The notes below the pieces were generated by a model that saw nothing but the letters and a program-made list of their open reading frames with translations, ran no database searches and was not told the origin of the DNA. Below are positions 1 to 8,475 of a stretch of DNA of 64,000 nt, piece after piece. Within the stretch, counting starts at the first letter, position 1. Every line of letters begins with the position of its first letter. This DNA comes from Ignatzschineria cameli (lineage in GTDB: Bacteria; Pseudomonadota; Gammaproteobacteria; Cardiobacteriales; Wohlfahrtiimonadaceae): NCBI RefSeq assembly GCF_003121895.1, contig NZ_QEWW01000003.1, positions 233,635 through 297,634 of the forward strand, written 5' to 3'. Made by a program: the position numbers and the translations under genes.

Positions 1-1
1 A

Positions 2-616
2 CTCCCTGCAGAAACGATTAGAGAGAAGCTCTACACCCCAACCGCTGAACTGCCTGAAGGAGAGGCAAGAATTCCCCTTAAAGGCATTCATCTCAATCGT
101 TGCCCCGTTTTAGCACCCACAGCGCTTCTCTCTACCCTCCCCTCAGATATTTTAGATCAACAACATTGCCTTAAAAATCATCAGCTTATTATCGATAATC
201 GAGAATTGATGGAAACAAAATTGATGGAGATCTATCAAACACCACGCGACTTTGAGAGCGATCCTCACAGTGAACCGGTAGAATCACTGCTCTACCAAGG
301 ATTCTTTGAGCGTAAAGATCGTCATCAGATGGATCTAGTGCCTAAGATGAATGGCGAGGAGCTAAAGTATCATGAGTTCTATTTTGATGACCCTCGCCTC
401 GACCCCCTTCTCTTTATCTACCGCGCACGCAATTACTTTGAAACACTCTTTGAAGATGAGCAGGAAGAGTGGCAACGTTATATCCTCCTTAAACGAGAGT
501 ATTATCGTACCCGCTATCAGCCTACCTATGAAGCGCTCTTAGAAGAGGCTACTGCGACAGACGATCACCATAAGATCGCTCTTTTACAATCGATTGGTCA
601 TTACTACCAATCATAG
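2..616 (+). CDS. sbcB: Exodeoxyribonuclease I, C-terminal part (cut by window edge)
   Basis: The reading frame is open from base 2, so the gene begins outside the window and the in-frame ATG near 206 is internal. Visible residues include a PLKGIHLNRCPVLAP stretch and, further on, DPLLFIYRARNYFETL followed by EDEQEEW. These match the conserved C-terminal part of E. coli exonuclease I (SbcB), which has HINKCPVLAP and LLFNYRARNFPGTL at the same places. Exonuclease I degrades single-stranded DNA 3'-5' in recombination and mismatch repair. The catalytic DEDD exonuclease core lies upstream and is not visible, so only the SH3-like/helical C-terminal region is supported. The next gene follows in the same direction after 36 bases. 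Confidence 0.88.
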   Translation, partial: LPAETIREKLYTPTAELPEGEARIPLKGIHLNRCPVLAPTALLSTLPSDILDQQHCLKNHQLIIDNRELMETKLMEIYQTPRDFESDPHSEPVESLLYQGFFERKDRHQMDLVPKMNGEELKYHEFYFDDPRLDPLLFIYRARNYFETLFEDEQEEWQRYILLKREYYRTRYQPTYEALLEEATATDDHHKIALLQSIGHYYQS

Positions 617-652
617 CGCTACCCTATTGACCTTTCCCACAAAACATCATTC

Positions 653-1570
653 ATGCCACTAATACTCGATCACTCATTCGATCTCTCGATTGCTTCTTGC
701 AATGTACAAAACCTCTATGAAGGCTCTTCTATCCAGAAACTCTTTCACTTCATTATTGCGCTTGATGATCCCCTCAATTTACCGGACATCATTGCATTGC
801 AAGAGATCGGTGCTAAGACAAAGAGCGATCATCCAAGAGCCGAAGCGATTATCGGCGATTGGATCTGCCAACAGATAGCACAACGAAGTGGTATTCGATA
901 TCGTTATCTCGATCTTCCTCCTACAAATGAGAGTTCTGGTGGTGCCGCTGACCTCAATATTCGCCCCGCATTTCTCGTTAAAGAATCTCTCTCGGTACAA
1001 CAACTACAGACGCTACCTACAATGAGCTGTTTTTCGGGTGATGAGCAGCAGTTCTTCTCGGCCTCCCGCTACCCACTTGCGCTAACGATCGATTATCATG
1101 GCCATCCTCTCATGCTGATCAACTGTCATCTCAAATCACAAAATGCAAAAACAAATCAAGATAAAAAGCGCGCACGAAAACAGCGAAATCAACAGGCACA
1201 AGCGATTTATAACTTCTATACTCAACAGCTACCTAACCACTATATTATTCTCTTAGGGGATTTTAACGATACCCCCAATAGTCAGACGCTAGAGATATTA
1301 CAAAGTAAAGAATTAAGATCTATCTGGAAAGATCTTCCGGGAAGACTCTACACAACAAAGCATCGAAATCGGCCGGTAATACTAGATTATATTTTGGTTG
1401 ATCATCGCCTCTCATACCATAATCCTCAAGCACATCACATCAATACCAACCTATATTACACCTTTCGCTATTCCGACCATGATCCTATCAGTGTTCAAAT
1501 TAGTGCGATCCCCCCTCTCAAACCACTAGAGGAGGCATCCTCCATTTGCCACAATATCCCAAGCAAGTGA
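653..1570 (+). CDS. Endonuclease/exonuclease/phosphatase (EEP) family protein
   Basis: This 305-residue protein has the EEP (DNase I-like) fold signature in order: IASCNVQNLYE near residue 15, ALQEIG near residue 48 (metal-binding Glu), INCHLKSQNA near 155 (catalytic His), LGDFNDTPNS near 200 (Asp/Asn), and YSDHDPIS near 275 (terminal Asp-His pair). All catalytic positions are present, so it should be an active metal-dependent phosphoesterase. The substrate (nucleic acid, phosphoinositide or other) cannot be told from sequence. No signal peptide is evident, so it is probably cytoplasmic. The ribosome binding site is weak. It follows sbcB closely and could be read with it. Confidence 0.8.
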   Translation: MPLILDHSFDLSIASCNVQNLYEGSSIQKLFHFIIALDDPLNLPDIIALQEIGAKTKSDHPRAEAIIGDWICQQIAQRSGIRYRYLDLPPTNESSGGAADLNIRPAFLVKESLSVQQLQTLPTMSCFSGDEQQFFSASRYPLALTIDYHGHPLMLINCHLKSQNAKTNQDKKRARKQRNQQAQAIYNFYTQQLPNHYIILLGDFNDTPNSQTLEILQSKELRSIWKDLPGRLYTTKHRNRPVILDYILVDHRLSYHNPQAHHINTNLYYTFRYSDHDPISVQISAIPPLKPLEEASSICHNIPSK

Positions 1571-1711
1571 TGCCAAAGGTCATTAAACAGAAGATAAAAA
1601 GTCGAAAAGGTGGGTAGATCAAATAAAATTACAACACAATGTATTCAACACCTATCCTTAGTAGCCATTCCCTCACTCATAACGAAAATAATAAGAGGAA
1701 TAGCAATAAAA

Positions 1712-1762
1712 TTAATAGACTTAATAGACTTAATAGACTTAGACTTAGACTTAGACTTAGAC
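1712..1762. repeat. Tandem repeat, 3 x 9 bp then 4 x 6 bp
   Basis: Three perfect copies of TTAATAGAC (1712-1738) are followed by four perfect copies of TTAGAC (1739-1762), the 6-mer being the 9-mer minus AAT. The array lies in the gap upstream of comF, about 100 bases before its start codon. Frames running through it give low-complexity LID/LD or SL repeats and are not credible genes. Copy number is likely to vary by slippage. Confidence 0.9.
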
Positions 1763-1862
1763 TTAATGAGAGTAATGAGTAGCAATGAGGGTTATGGAAG
1801 CAATCCGATTTAAAAGCCAATTTTAGGAACAGTTTCGAAGAGTCAATTAAGCGAGAGCAACA

Positions 1863-2582
1863 ATGAAGCAATCGATATTAGAGCGTACAAAATATCTCTT
1901 AAAGTCACTATTCCCACCTTTTTGCACCCTCTGCCAGCAAAAAATTATATTAGAGAAGTATGAAAATCTCTGCCAAAGCTGTGTCTCAAAAATAATTTTT
2001 GCCGATCGAAAGTGTATCTTTTGTGATACAACCGGAGCCTTTCTGTGTCATTTTTGCAAAAAAGAACACCCTAAACTTCAGGATATTTTTGTCTGTTTCA
2101 ATTATGAGAACACTGTTCGTAAGATTATTCAGCAATTTAAATACTCCCTACGCCCCTATTTAGCAAAAACATTAACTCAGTTAATGTGGCAGCAAGCACC
2201 CAACTTCTTTGCTCAATTACCGATCGATACAACCATTATTCCTATGCCAAGTGGCCGTCTTCGCATTGCGAAGCGAGGATACAATCCCGTCAGTGAAGTG
2301 GCTCGACATCTATCGAGACGTAGTGAGCTCTCCTACTGTGATAACTATCTAAAAAAGCGTGCCTTTTCTATTCCTCAGACAGACCTTAAACGATCTGAAA
2401 GACTTACAAATCTACAAAACCACTTTATTAAAAATCATGCTGTTCTATCGCCTGCAGAGCAGAGATCATTCCTTATTATCGATGATGTTGTGACAACTGG
2501 TCGCTCCTTTAAGCAACTCCTTAAAAAGATGGATAGTCCTCATACAGAGGAGCTTTACGGCCTTTTTATCGCCCAATCTTAG
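1863..2582 (+). CDS. comF: ComF family protein (amidophosphoribosyltransferase-like)
   Basis: This 239-residue protein has an N-terminal double zinc ribbon, with four CxxC pairs between about residues 20 and 67 (CTLC, CQSC, CIFC, CHFC), then a type I phosphoribosyltransferase domain. The PRPP-binding loop is FLIIDDVVTTGRSF near residues 200-213, with conserved GYNPVSEVA near 140. This is the ComF/GntX architecture. In naturally competent bacteria ComF is needed for import or handling of transforming single-stranded DNA; in E. coli the homologue GntX is tied to gluconate use. No other competence gene is present in the window, so the cellular role is inferred from family only. The unusual tandem repeat just upstream may affect its expression. 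Confidence 0.88.
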   Translation: MKQSILERTKYLLKSLFPPFCTLCQQKIILEKYENLCQSCVSKIIFADRKCIFCDTTGAFLCHFCKKEHPKLQDIFVCFNYENTVRKIIQQFKYSLRPYLAKTLTQLMWQQAPNFFAQLPIDTTIIPMPSGRLRIAKRGYNPVSEVARHLSRRSELSYCDNYLKKRAFSIPQTDLKRSERLTNLQNHFIKNHAVLSPAEQRSFLIIDDVVTTGRSFKQLLKKMDSPHTEELYGLFIAQS

Positions 2583-3292
2583 GTTGATAATTTATGGTGA
2601 TTATGTCAAAATGTCGTTGGTGCGTTTCTGTTATGTACGAGCGTTTTTATCACCATACACCTCTTGATCCTAATTTTAATACTTTGGATCGCCGACATTA
2701 GAGTTTGGTGTGCAAGCTGATTTAGTTCAGAAGCCTAAAGAACTCTATTAGGTATCCACTTGAACGTACGCGTTCAAGAGTCTTGGTGATTTGCAACCGA
2801 CTACTACGGAAGCGCACCCTTTTTTTATCTAAAAAAAGCCAGAGAAGAATCATCTATCGAACCTCTATCGATCTTTGTTGATGCTCCTTTCATCAGCCTC
2901 GGAGACTATATTCTAGGCTAAAATCAGAATATTACCTTTTCTAAATTAATATTAGAGTGAATACTTGGCTAATAGTGTAAGCTCGCCATTCTAAATCCTA
3001 AATATTACATCAGCAAGTTAACAATTAACAATGAAATATGCTTTTACCTTCTCAAGCCTCATGCTTCTGCCCTTATCTGATCAATCCTTATATGCTCATT
3101 GAGAAGTATTATAAGATTAAAAGCACCCCTCAGGCTTAGAATATCCGCTTTAATCAAACCGATGAGGTTCTAGAGTGGAATAACTCTCATAAAACAGTTG
3201 ATCGCTACAATCGCCAATAATCGGCGTTAAATGGTGGCTGTTGCCGCAGAGTTTATCGCAGAGTGATAAATATTAAAATGATTACAAAAATA
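2583..3292. other. Gene-free stretch with possible decayed coding remnants
   Basis: No intact gene is visible in these 710 bases. A 32-codon frame at 2603-2701 (MSKCRWCVSVMYERFYHH...) resembles the start of a longer protein that stops abruptly. At 3031 a signal-peptide-like start (MKYAFTFSSLMLLPL) runs into a stop, while a neighbouring frame stays nearly open to about 3225 with one internal stop (EWNNSHKTVDRYNRQ near its end). This suggests one or two frameshifted remnants, but I cannot name the parent families. There is a perfect 8-bp inverted repeat at 2759-2766/2771-2778 with a 4-base loop. Confidence 0.4.
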
Positions 3293-3300
3293 GAATGCAC

Positions 3301-3328
3301 AAAAAAAGCACTCTATTAGATAGAGTGC
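3301..3328 (-). terminator. Rho-independent terminator of the OmpA-like gene
   Basis: Perfect 8-bp inverted repeat GCACTCTA / TAGAGTGC (3308-3315 and 3321-3328) with a 5-base loop, followed on the minus strand by seven T residues. It lies 65 bases downstream of the OmpA-like stop codon. Confidence 0.85.
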
Positions 3329-3392
3329 TCTGAACATTACCCCGATGAAATTATTATCGGAGCAAGTTGCTCAACAATAGAGAAATTGTTAA

Positions 3393-3923
3393 TTAGTTAA
3401 CGTTTACTTCTCTTACTGCTTCAATTTTAACATCTACACGACGGTTTTTCGCACGGCCTTCAGCAGTTGCGTTGTCAAATGTGTAGCTGATACCTTCACC
3501 CTTAGCAGTGATAATTGCTGGGTTAACACCTTTCTCAACTAAGTAGTTGCGTACTGCATCTGCACGACGTTGTGAAAGACCAAGGTTGTATTTCTCGCTA
3601 CCGATCGCATCAGTGTGACCTGTAAGAGTGATTGATTTTACATCGTTTGCATTCTTAACAAGCTCTGCTGCTACTTTATCAAGTAACTCACGGCCTTGTG
3701 GACGAAGTTCTGCTTTATCAAAAGCAAAGAATGTATCTGCTGAGAAAGTTAAATCTTGCACAACAACACCACATCCAGGAACGCCATCTTTAACTAAGAC
3801 ACACTCGCCTTGACGATCTTTTACAAACTCACCTTGTCTATCGATTAACGAATCTGTCGCTGCTACAGCTGTAGAAGTCGCGAATAGACCTGCTAATGCA
3901 GCAATAGTTAATTGCTTTTTCAT
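3393..3923 (-). CDS. OmpA-family peptidoglycan-binding protein without beta-barrel (RmpM-like)
   Basis: The start is placed at the ATG at 3923 (MKKQLTIAALAG...), because a GGAG lies just upstream. An alternative GTG at 3935 would overlap that binding site. The 176-residue product has a Sec signal peptide of about 22 residues ending in AVAA, a short linker with two cysteines (GECVLVKDGVPGCG), and a C-terminal OmpA domain with FDKAELRPQG, LTGHTDAIGS, NLGLSQRRA and RAKNRRVDV. The last motifs bind diaminopimelate of peptidoglycan. There is no room for an eight-stranded barrel, so it resembles Neisseria RmpM more than E. coli OmpA. It is expected to be periplasmic, tethering outer-membrane proteins to the wall. 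Confidence 0.88.
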   Translation of the reverse strand: MKKQLTIAALAGLFATSTAVAATDSLIDRQGEFVKDRQGECVLVKDGVPGCGVVVQDLTFSADTFFAFDKAELRPQGRELLDKVAAELVKNANDVKSITLTGHTDAIGSEKYNLGLSQRRADAVRNYLVEKGVNPAIITAKGEGISYTFDNATAEGRAKNRRVDVKIEAVREVNVN

Positions 3924-4054
3924 ATAAGTCTCCACTTAATTACTAATTATAAAATAAATGTATTACAGACAGTTGTAACAAGTTACCTTCAGATAATACA
4001 AACTAACGGTTCAATCATATCTCATTTTTATTAGAATTGATACATATTTGCATC

Positions 4055-4079
4055 AAAAATCCAAATTTGTGGGATTTTT
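4055..4079 (-). terminator. Probable terminator downstream of msbA
   Basis: Inverted repeat AAAAATCC / GGATTTTT with a 9-base loop, 84 bases beyond the msbA stop. The T-rich arm gives an oligo-U tail on the minus strand. The stem is AT-rich, so it is weaker than the others in this region. Confidence 0.5.
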
Positions 4080-4162
4080 AATACAAATATCTTTTTTGAT
4101 ACAACCCCGATCAAGCCCGGGTGATCCATCATGGAATAAAAATTATTTATAATAAGATAAGT

Positions 4163-5896
4163 CTATTTTTTATCTACCCGATAGAGTTTGGCATAATATC
4201 CCGCCTTCTCAAGCAAGCTTTGATGTGTACCAACTTCAACAATTCGTCCTTGATCAAAAACAACAATCTTATCGGCATGCTCTATCGTTGAGAGTCGATG
4301 AGCAATAATAATCGTCGTCTTCTCACGACTCAGCTCTTTGAGTGCCTGTTGAATGGCATACTCACTCTCATTATCTAAACTACTTGTCGCCTCATCAAAG
4401 ATTAAGATCGGAGCATCTTTCAAAATCGCCCGCGCAATCGCAATCCTTTGACGCTGGCCTCCTGATAATTTTGCCCCATTCTCACCAATGACTGTCTCAT
4501 ACTGCTCAGGTAACTTCTCAATAAAAGCATTGGCATTTGCAAATTGAGCTGCTTTTTCAATCGCCTCTTCAGTCGAAAATTCGTTACCAAAACTGATATT
4601 TTTAGCAATCGTATCTGCAAAAAGAATGACATGCTGCCCAACGTAACCGATCGCTGATCGATAAGCGGCGAGCTCAATCTCCTCAATATTCTTACCATCT
4701 AAAGAGATCGAACCTGAGGTTGGATTGTAAAATCGGGAAAGCAGATTCGCAAAGGTGCTCTTTCCACTGCCGGAGGCACCTACAAGCGCTACCGTTTCAT
4801 AGGGCTTAATCTCTAAAGAGATCTCTTTAAGTGCCGCTACCTCACTTCCCTCATATTGGAAAGTCACATCTTTAAATTCAATATGCCCTTTCACCTGCGA
4901 TAACTTAGCATCGCCTTGATCTTTTTCTCCTTCCGCATCTAAAATACTAAAGACCCCTTCAGCACCGGCCGCTCCCCGTTGTAACGCCTCATTCATACTG
5001 ACTAAACGTTTAATCGGCGTTAACATTCCAACCATCGCTGCTAACAACGAGATAAAACTTCCGATAGTAACCTGATCTGCCGAGGCTTGATTTGAGGCAT
5101 ACCAGATCACAAAGGCGATAAAAATCACTAAAAAGACTTGGGAGACAGGGCTTGCTAATTGGCTAGCGACCAAGCTCTTCATACTCAAGTGTCTTAGATC
5201 CTTATTAACCTTAGAGAAACGTCCATTAACTTGATCATAAGCTTCAAAGAGCTTGATCTCCTTCTGCCCTCTAATCCCCTCTTCTAAGATATGATTAAAC
5301 TCGCCCATATGCCCCTGCATTCTTCGAGAGATCCCCCGCAAACGTTTAGAGACATAGCGTAAAATCAGATAGAGAAATGGCGCCATTAAGAAGACAAGAA
5401 GTGTAATTTGCCAATTATTCACAAACATCACCGTAACCAATCCGATGATCATGGCACTATCTTTAATAATCGATACTAAGGTAAGGGAGCTGACAGCCAT
5501 CAACTGTGCAACATCGAAGGTCAACTTCGACATAAAGTAACCAGTAGAGTGCTTATCAAATGCTGTTTGCGGTAGATGCAGTAATTTATCAAACATTGCG
5601 ACTCGAAGTGTCGTGATCACTCTCTGAGAGATCCACTGCATCCCAAAGCTACCTGCGAAATTGAGTACGCTCGTTAGGATAAAAGCACCGACAACAAGCC
5701 ACGGCATCAACTCAATAAAGAGCCGATTCTTATCGACAAAGCCTTCATCTAGAATCGGTTTTAATAACCAAAATAGACCCGCTTCTGCAAACCCACCGAG
5801 CACGACACATAAAAGTGAAGTAATTAAGATCAGCGGATATTTGAAAGAGTAAGATAAGATCCGTTTATATAAGCCCAAACTCTCTTTTTTAATCAC
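4163..5896 (-). CDS. msbA: MsbA-type ABC exporter (lipid A-core flippase)
   Basis: This 577-residue half-transporter has six predicted membrane helices in residues 1-300 and a nucleotide-binding domain after about residue 335. Visible motifs are Walker A GASGSGKST (373-381), Q-loop near 421, signature LSGGQ (477-481), Walker B ILIFDE near 497-502, and H-loop AHRLST. Length and the fused TMD-NBD layout fit MsbA, which flips lipid A-core across the inner membrane as a homodimer. The start is GTG at 5896 with AAGGAAG upstream. The usual partner lpxK is not adjacent. The gene sits downstream of pal behind its own terminator, so it probably has its own promoter. A generic multidrug exporter cannot be fully excluded. 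Confidence 0.82.
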   Translation of the reverse strand: MIKKESLGLYKRILSYSFKYPLILITSLLCVVLGGFAEAGLFWLLKPILDEGFVDKNRLFIELMPWLVVGAFILTSVLNFAGSFGMQWISQRVITTLRVAMFDKLLHLPQTAFDKHSTGYFMSKLTFDVAQLMAVSSLTLVSIIKDSAMIIGLVTVMFVNNWQITLLVFLMAPFLYLILRYVSKRLRGISRRMQGHMGEFNHILEEGIRGQKEIKLFEAYDQVNGRFSKVNKDLRHLSMKSLVASQLASPVSQVFLVIFIAFVIWYASNQASADQVTIGSFISLLAAMVGMLTPIKRLVSMNEALQRGAAGAEGVFSILDAEGEKDQGDAKLSQVKGHIEFKDVTFQYEGSEVAALKEISLEIKPYETVALVGASGSGKSTFANLLSRFYNPTSGSISLDGKNIEEIELAAYRSAIGYVGQHVILFADTIAKNISFGNEFSTEEAIEKAAQFANANAFIEKLPEQYETVIGENGAKLSGGQRQRIAIARAILKDAPILIFDEATSSLDNESEYAIQQALKELSREKTTIIIAHRLSTIEHADKIVVFDQGRIVEVGTHQSLLEKAGYYAKLYRVDKK

Positions 5897-5918
5897 AAAA
5901 CTTCCTTCTTAAAAGTAG

Positions 5919-5949
5919 AAAAGCACCTATGCTACTGCTGCACAGGCGC
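5919..5949 (-). terminator. Terminator after tolB-pal
   Basis: Minus-strand hairpin with a 10-bp stem (GCGCCTGTGC pairing with GCATAGGTGC, two G-U pairs; arms 5940-5949 and 5923-5932), a 7-base loop and a short U run. It separates pal from msbA. Confidence 0.7.
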
Positions 5950-5989
5950 TCTCTTTATATCGATCCTAATTCGTGATGCGGAACCTTAA

Positions 5990-6502
5990 TTAGTAGACAA
6001 TCTCTACGCGACGGTTTTGTGCCCACGCACTCTCATCATATCCTGAGACTGCTGGCATCTCTTTTCCGTAGCTTCGAACTTTAATCTGATTTGGATTTGC
6101 TCCTGATTGGAGGAGAAGATCCCTAACGCTCAATGCTCGGCGTTCGCCTAATCCCATATTATACTCGTGCGATCCACGATCATCGGTATGCCCTTCTAAC
6201 CAAACACCTCGATTAGGGTTTGCTTTAAGTTCCTGTCCATGCGCACGAACCACATCATAAGACTCACGACGCAAACGATCTGAGTCAAAATCAAAGTAGA
6301 TAATACGATCTGCTGTTCCACGTTTACCATAGTCGGCATCATAGTAGGTACTAGCAGGCCCTTCTCCGTAACCATAGCCATAACCTACGCCACCAGGACC
6401 GCCGGTGCCACCGACACCACCCGCTCCACCTGTAGAGCTACACGCTGCAACCACAGCTCCTAATAGCGCTATGGAGATACCTCTCATCATTAACTTACGC
6501 AT
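5990..6502 (-). CDS. pal: Peptidoglycan-associated lipoprotein Pal
   Basis: This 170-residue protein has a lipoprotein signal ending in the lipobox VVAAC (Cys about residue 21), a Gly-rich linker (GGAGGVGGTGGPGG), and an OmpA-like domain with IYFDFDSD, LEGHTDDRGSHEYN, LGERRA, and QNRRVEIVY at the C-terminus. Pal is anchored in the outer membrane and binds peptidoglycan; with TolB and TolQRA it drives outer-membrane constriction during division. It lies 47 bases after tolB and is surely cotranscribed with it. A GAGGG precedes the start. The Gly-rich tether is somewhat longer than in E. coli Pal. Confidence 0.95.
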   Translation of the reverse strand: MRKLMMRGISIALLGAVVAACSSTGGAGGVGGTGGPGGVGYGYGYGEGPASTYYDADYGKRGTADRIIYFDFDSDRLRRESYDVVRAHGQELKANPNRGVWLEGHTDDRGSHEYNMGLGERRALSVRDLLLQSGANPNQIKVRSYGKEMPAVSGYDESAWAQNRRVEIVY

Positions 6503-6549
6503 TTTAAACCCTCTTGAAATCTATGTAGTAGTAAATCTTTTATTGTTAT

Positions 6550-7818
6550 CTATCGAACATTAGGCGACCAGCTCGGTTTACGAACATCGGTTCCGATTCC
6601 ATAGAATCGTTGCTCAACATTTCCATCTGTAGAGATAATTTTGAGCCCACCGCGACCATCTGAATAGAGAATCATATGGCTATTACCTGAAAAACTTGGC
6701 GCCTCATCCTTACCACCATTTGTCAATCGTTTAACATTACCTGTTGTTAAATCCATCACTGCAATTCCAAAGCCTTGCCCTGGATTGCGCTGCATCATCG
6801 CCAAATGTTTTCCATCCGCTGAGATTGTCGCATTGGCATTATAGTTACCCACATTAGAGATACGAACAGGTGCTCCACCATTTTCTGGCATTCTATAAAT
6901 TTGTGGAGTACCTCCACGATCTGAGGTGAAGTAGATCATCCCATCAGGACCCCATGCCGGCTCTGTATCGATACTTGGACTATTTGTTAAACGGGTTAAA
7001 TTACTACCATCTATATTTGCAGTGTAGATCTCTGGATTTCCATCTCGTGAAAGAGTGAAAGCTAGACGGGTACCATCAGGCGACCAAGTAGGTGCTGAGT
7101 TAATCCCAGGCTCACTAATCACAACATGGCGCTTTCCACTATAGAGATCTTGCACCATAATCTGATTCCGCTTCTTCTCAAAAGAAGCATATGCTATTTT
7201 ACGACCATCCGGCGACCAAGTAGGTGATAAAATCGGTTCATTTGACTCTAAAATCACCTGTGGGTAGGCGCCATCGGCATCAGCTACAACTAGTGAGAAG
7301 GTACGGTTATTACGAGAAACATAAGCTACTTTTGAGCTAAATGAACCGGGAACACCAGTAATTGCTTCATAGATAAAATCAGCAACTTTATGAGCTACTG
7401 CTCGTTGCCCCTTCTCATCATTCACATATTGAAAATCTCGACTCGCTCGCACACTCTTTGAAAAGGTGTCACCCACCTCAACATGGAGCATATTCCCTTT
7501 CGGCGTTAAGATCGCGATAAAGTTGATGCCGGCAGCACGCCAAATTCCACTATCTGCCTGCCCCACATTATTCAACTGCTCAGGCACCGCAAGCCCCACC
7601 TTAGGGATAAAACGCCCAGAACGATGGAGATCATTGATCACCACTTCTAAAAATTTCTGATTATTTGTCGCATGATCAACAATTGCTATGGGATAAGCTT
7701 GACTCGATGCTTTAACAATCTCTAATTTTACTTGTGCATGAAGAGGAACTATCGCTACTAATGAGAAAACCATCAGCAGTAGTAACTGTCGCGCTCTTAT
7801 AATTAAGTTTTTACTCAT
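6550..7818 (-). CDS. tolB: Tol-Pal system periplasmic protein TolB
   Basis: This 422-residue protein has a cleavable signal peptide (hydrophobic residues 10-28, cleavage after LHA), an N-terminal TolB domain (about 30-165) and a beta-propeller made of WSPDG-type repeats (PTWSPDGRKIAYASF, PTWSPDGTRLAFTLS, PAWGPDG.IYFTSD and others). Length and layout match TolB. It is periplasmic and binds Pal and the TolA C-terminus. An AGAGGTG binding site precedes ATG 7818. The usual upstream genes tolQ, tolR and tolA are not here; the gene upstream is a purine phosphoribosyltransferase. Confidence 0.96.
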   Translation of the reverse strand: MSKNLIIRARQLLLLMVFSLVAIVPLHAQVKLEIVKASSQAYPIAIVDHATNNQKFLEVVINDLHRSGRFIPKVGLAVPEQLNNVGQADSGIWRAAGINFIAILTPKGNMLHVEVGDTFSKSVRASRDFQYVNDEKGQRAVAHKVADFIYEAITGVPGSFSSKVAYVSRNNRTFSLVVADADGAYPQVILESNEPILSPTWSPDGRKIAYASFEKKRNQIMVQDLYSGKRHVVISEPGINSAPTWSPDGTRLAFTLSRDGNPEIYTANIDGSNLTRLTNSPSIDTEPAWGPDGMIYFTSDRGGTPQIYRMPENGGAPVRISNVGNYNANATISADGKHLAMMQRNPGQGFGIAVMDLTTGNVKRLTNGGKDEAPSFSGNSHMILYSDGRGGLKIISTDGNVEQRFYGIGTDVRKPSWSPNVR

Positions 7819-7866
7819 CTCACACCTCTGTTATCTTTCTGTTAGCTCTCTATTATCTCTATTAGT

Positions 7867-8418
7867 CTACTCTTTTAACGCCCAAATCCCGGGAAGATTA
7901 CGCCAATACTCATGATAATCCATGCCACAACCAAAGATATAACGATCAGGCACATCAACACCAATATAATTTACTTTAAAATCTTTCGGTTTACGCTCAT
8001 GGACTTTATTCACCAATGCTGCCGTATAGACCACCTGTGCGCCCATATTCTCAATAACGGAGACAATCTCCTTGAGTGTAGTTCCCTCATCAAAGATATC
8101 TTCAATAAGTAGTACCACCCGATCTTTCACATCAACAGATGGCTTTACTTTCCACTCAAGTGTTGCACCCTCAATATCCCCGTTATATCTTGTTGCATGA
8201 AGATAACCGATCTGAAAAGGGAAGTTCAAACGAGTTAAAAGTTGTCCAGCAGGAATCAATGCTCCATTCATCACCACTAATACTAGTGGATCTGAAAGTT
8301 CTAAATCATAGGTGATAGCACGACCCATCGCATCATAAGCGTCCTGAATTTCTGAAGCTAAGATAATCTCTTCCGATTTAGCAATAATATCTTGCGCCTC
8401 TTCAAACGTAATTGACAT
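7867..8418 (-). CDS. hpt: Hypoxanthine-guanine phosphoribosyltransferase
   Basis: This 183-residue type I phosphoribosyltransferase has the PRPP loop VVLLIEDIFDEGTTL (about residues 105-119) and an acceptor-base region GVDVPDRYIFGCGMDYHEYWRNLPGIWAL near the end. It salvages hypoxanthine and guanine with PRPP to IMP and GMP in the cytoplasm. The family also contains xanthine-type enzymes; the VPDRYIFGCG.DY hood fits Hpt best. It lies 48 bases upstream of tolB and 57 bases downstream of hemA, all on the minus strand with no terminator seen between, so the four genes may share transcripts. Confidence 0.85.
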   Translation of the reverse strand: MSITFEEAQDIIAKSEEIILASEIQDAYDAMGRAITYDLELSDPLVLVVMNGALIPAGQLLTRLNFPFQIGYLHATRYNGDIEGATLEWKVKPSVDVKDRVVLLIEDIFDEGTTLKEIVSVIENMGAQVVYTAALVNKVHERKPKDFKVNYIGVDVPDRYIFGCGMDYHEYWRNLPGIWALKE

Positions 8419-8475
8419 ACCAATCCTTGAGTAAATAAAAAATGAATGGGGTAATTATACCAAATTACCTCTTTT

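Noticed and set aside
1610..1871. Overlapping open frames on both strands rich in Leu-Asp or Ser-Leu repeats
   Set aside because: They only translate the 9-bp/6-bp tandem repeat. No ribosome binding site or family; not genes.
2603..2701. 32-codon frame starting MSKCRWC, briefly considered as the start of DNA-3-methyladenine glycosylase I (Tag)
   Set aside because: Only the first few residues resemble Tag and the rest does not follow in any frame. Too weak to name.
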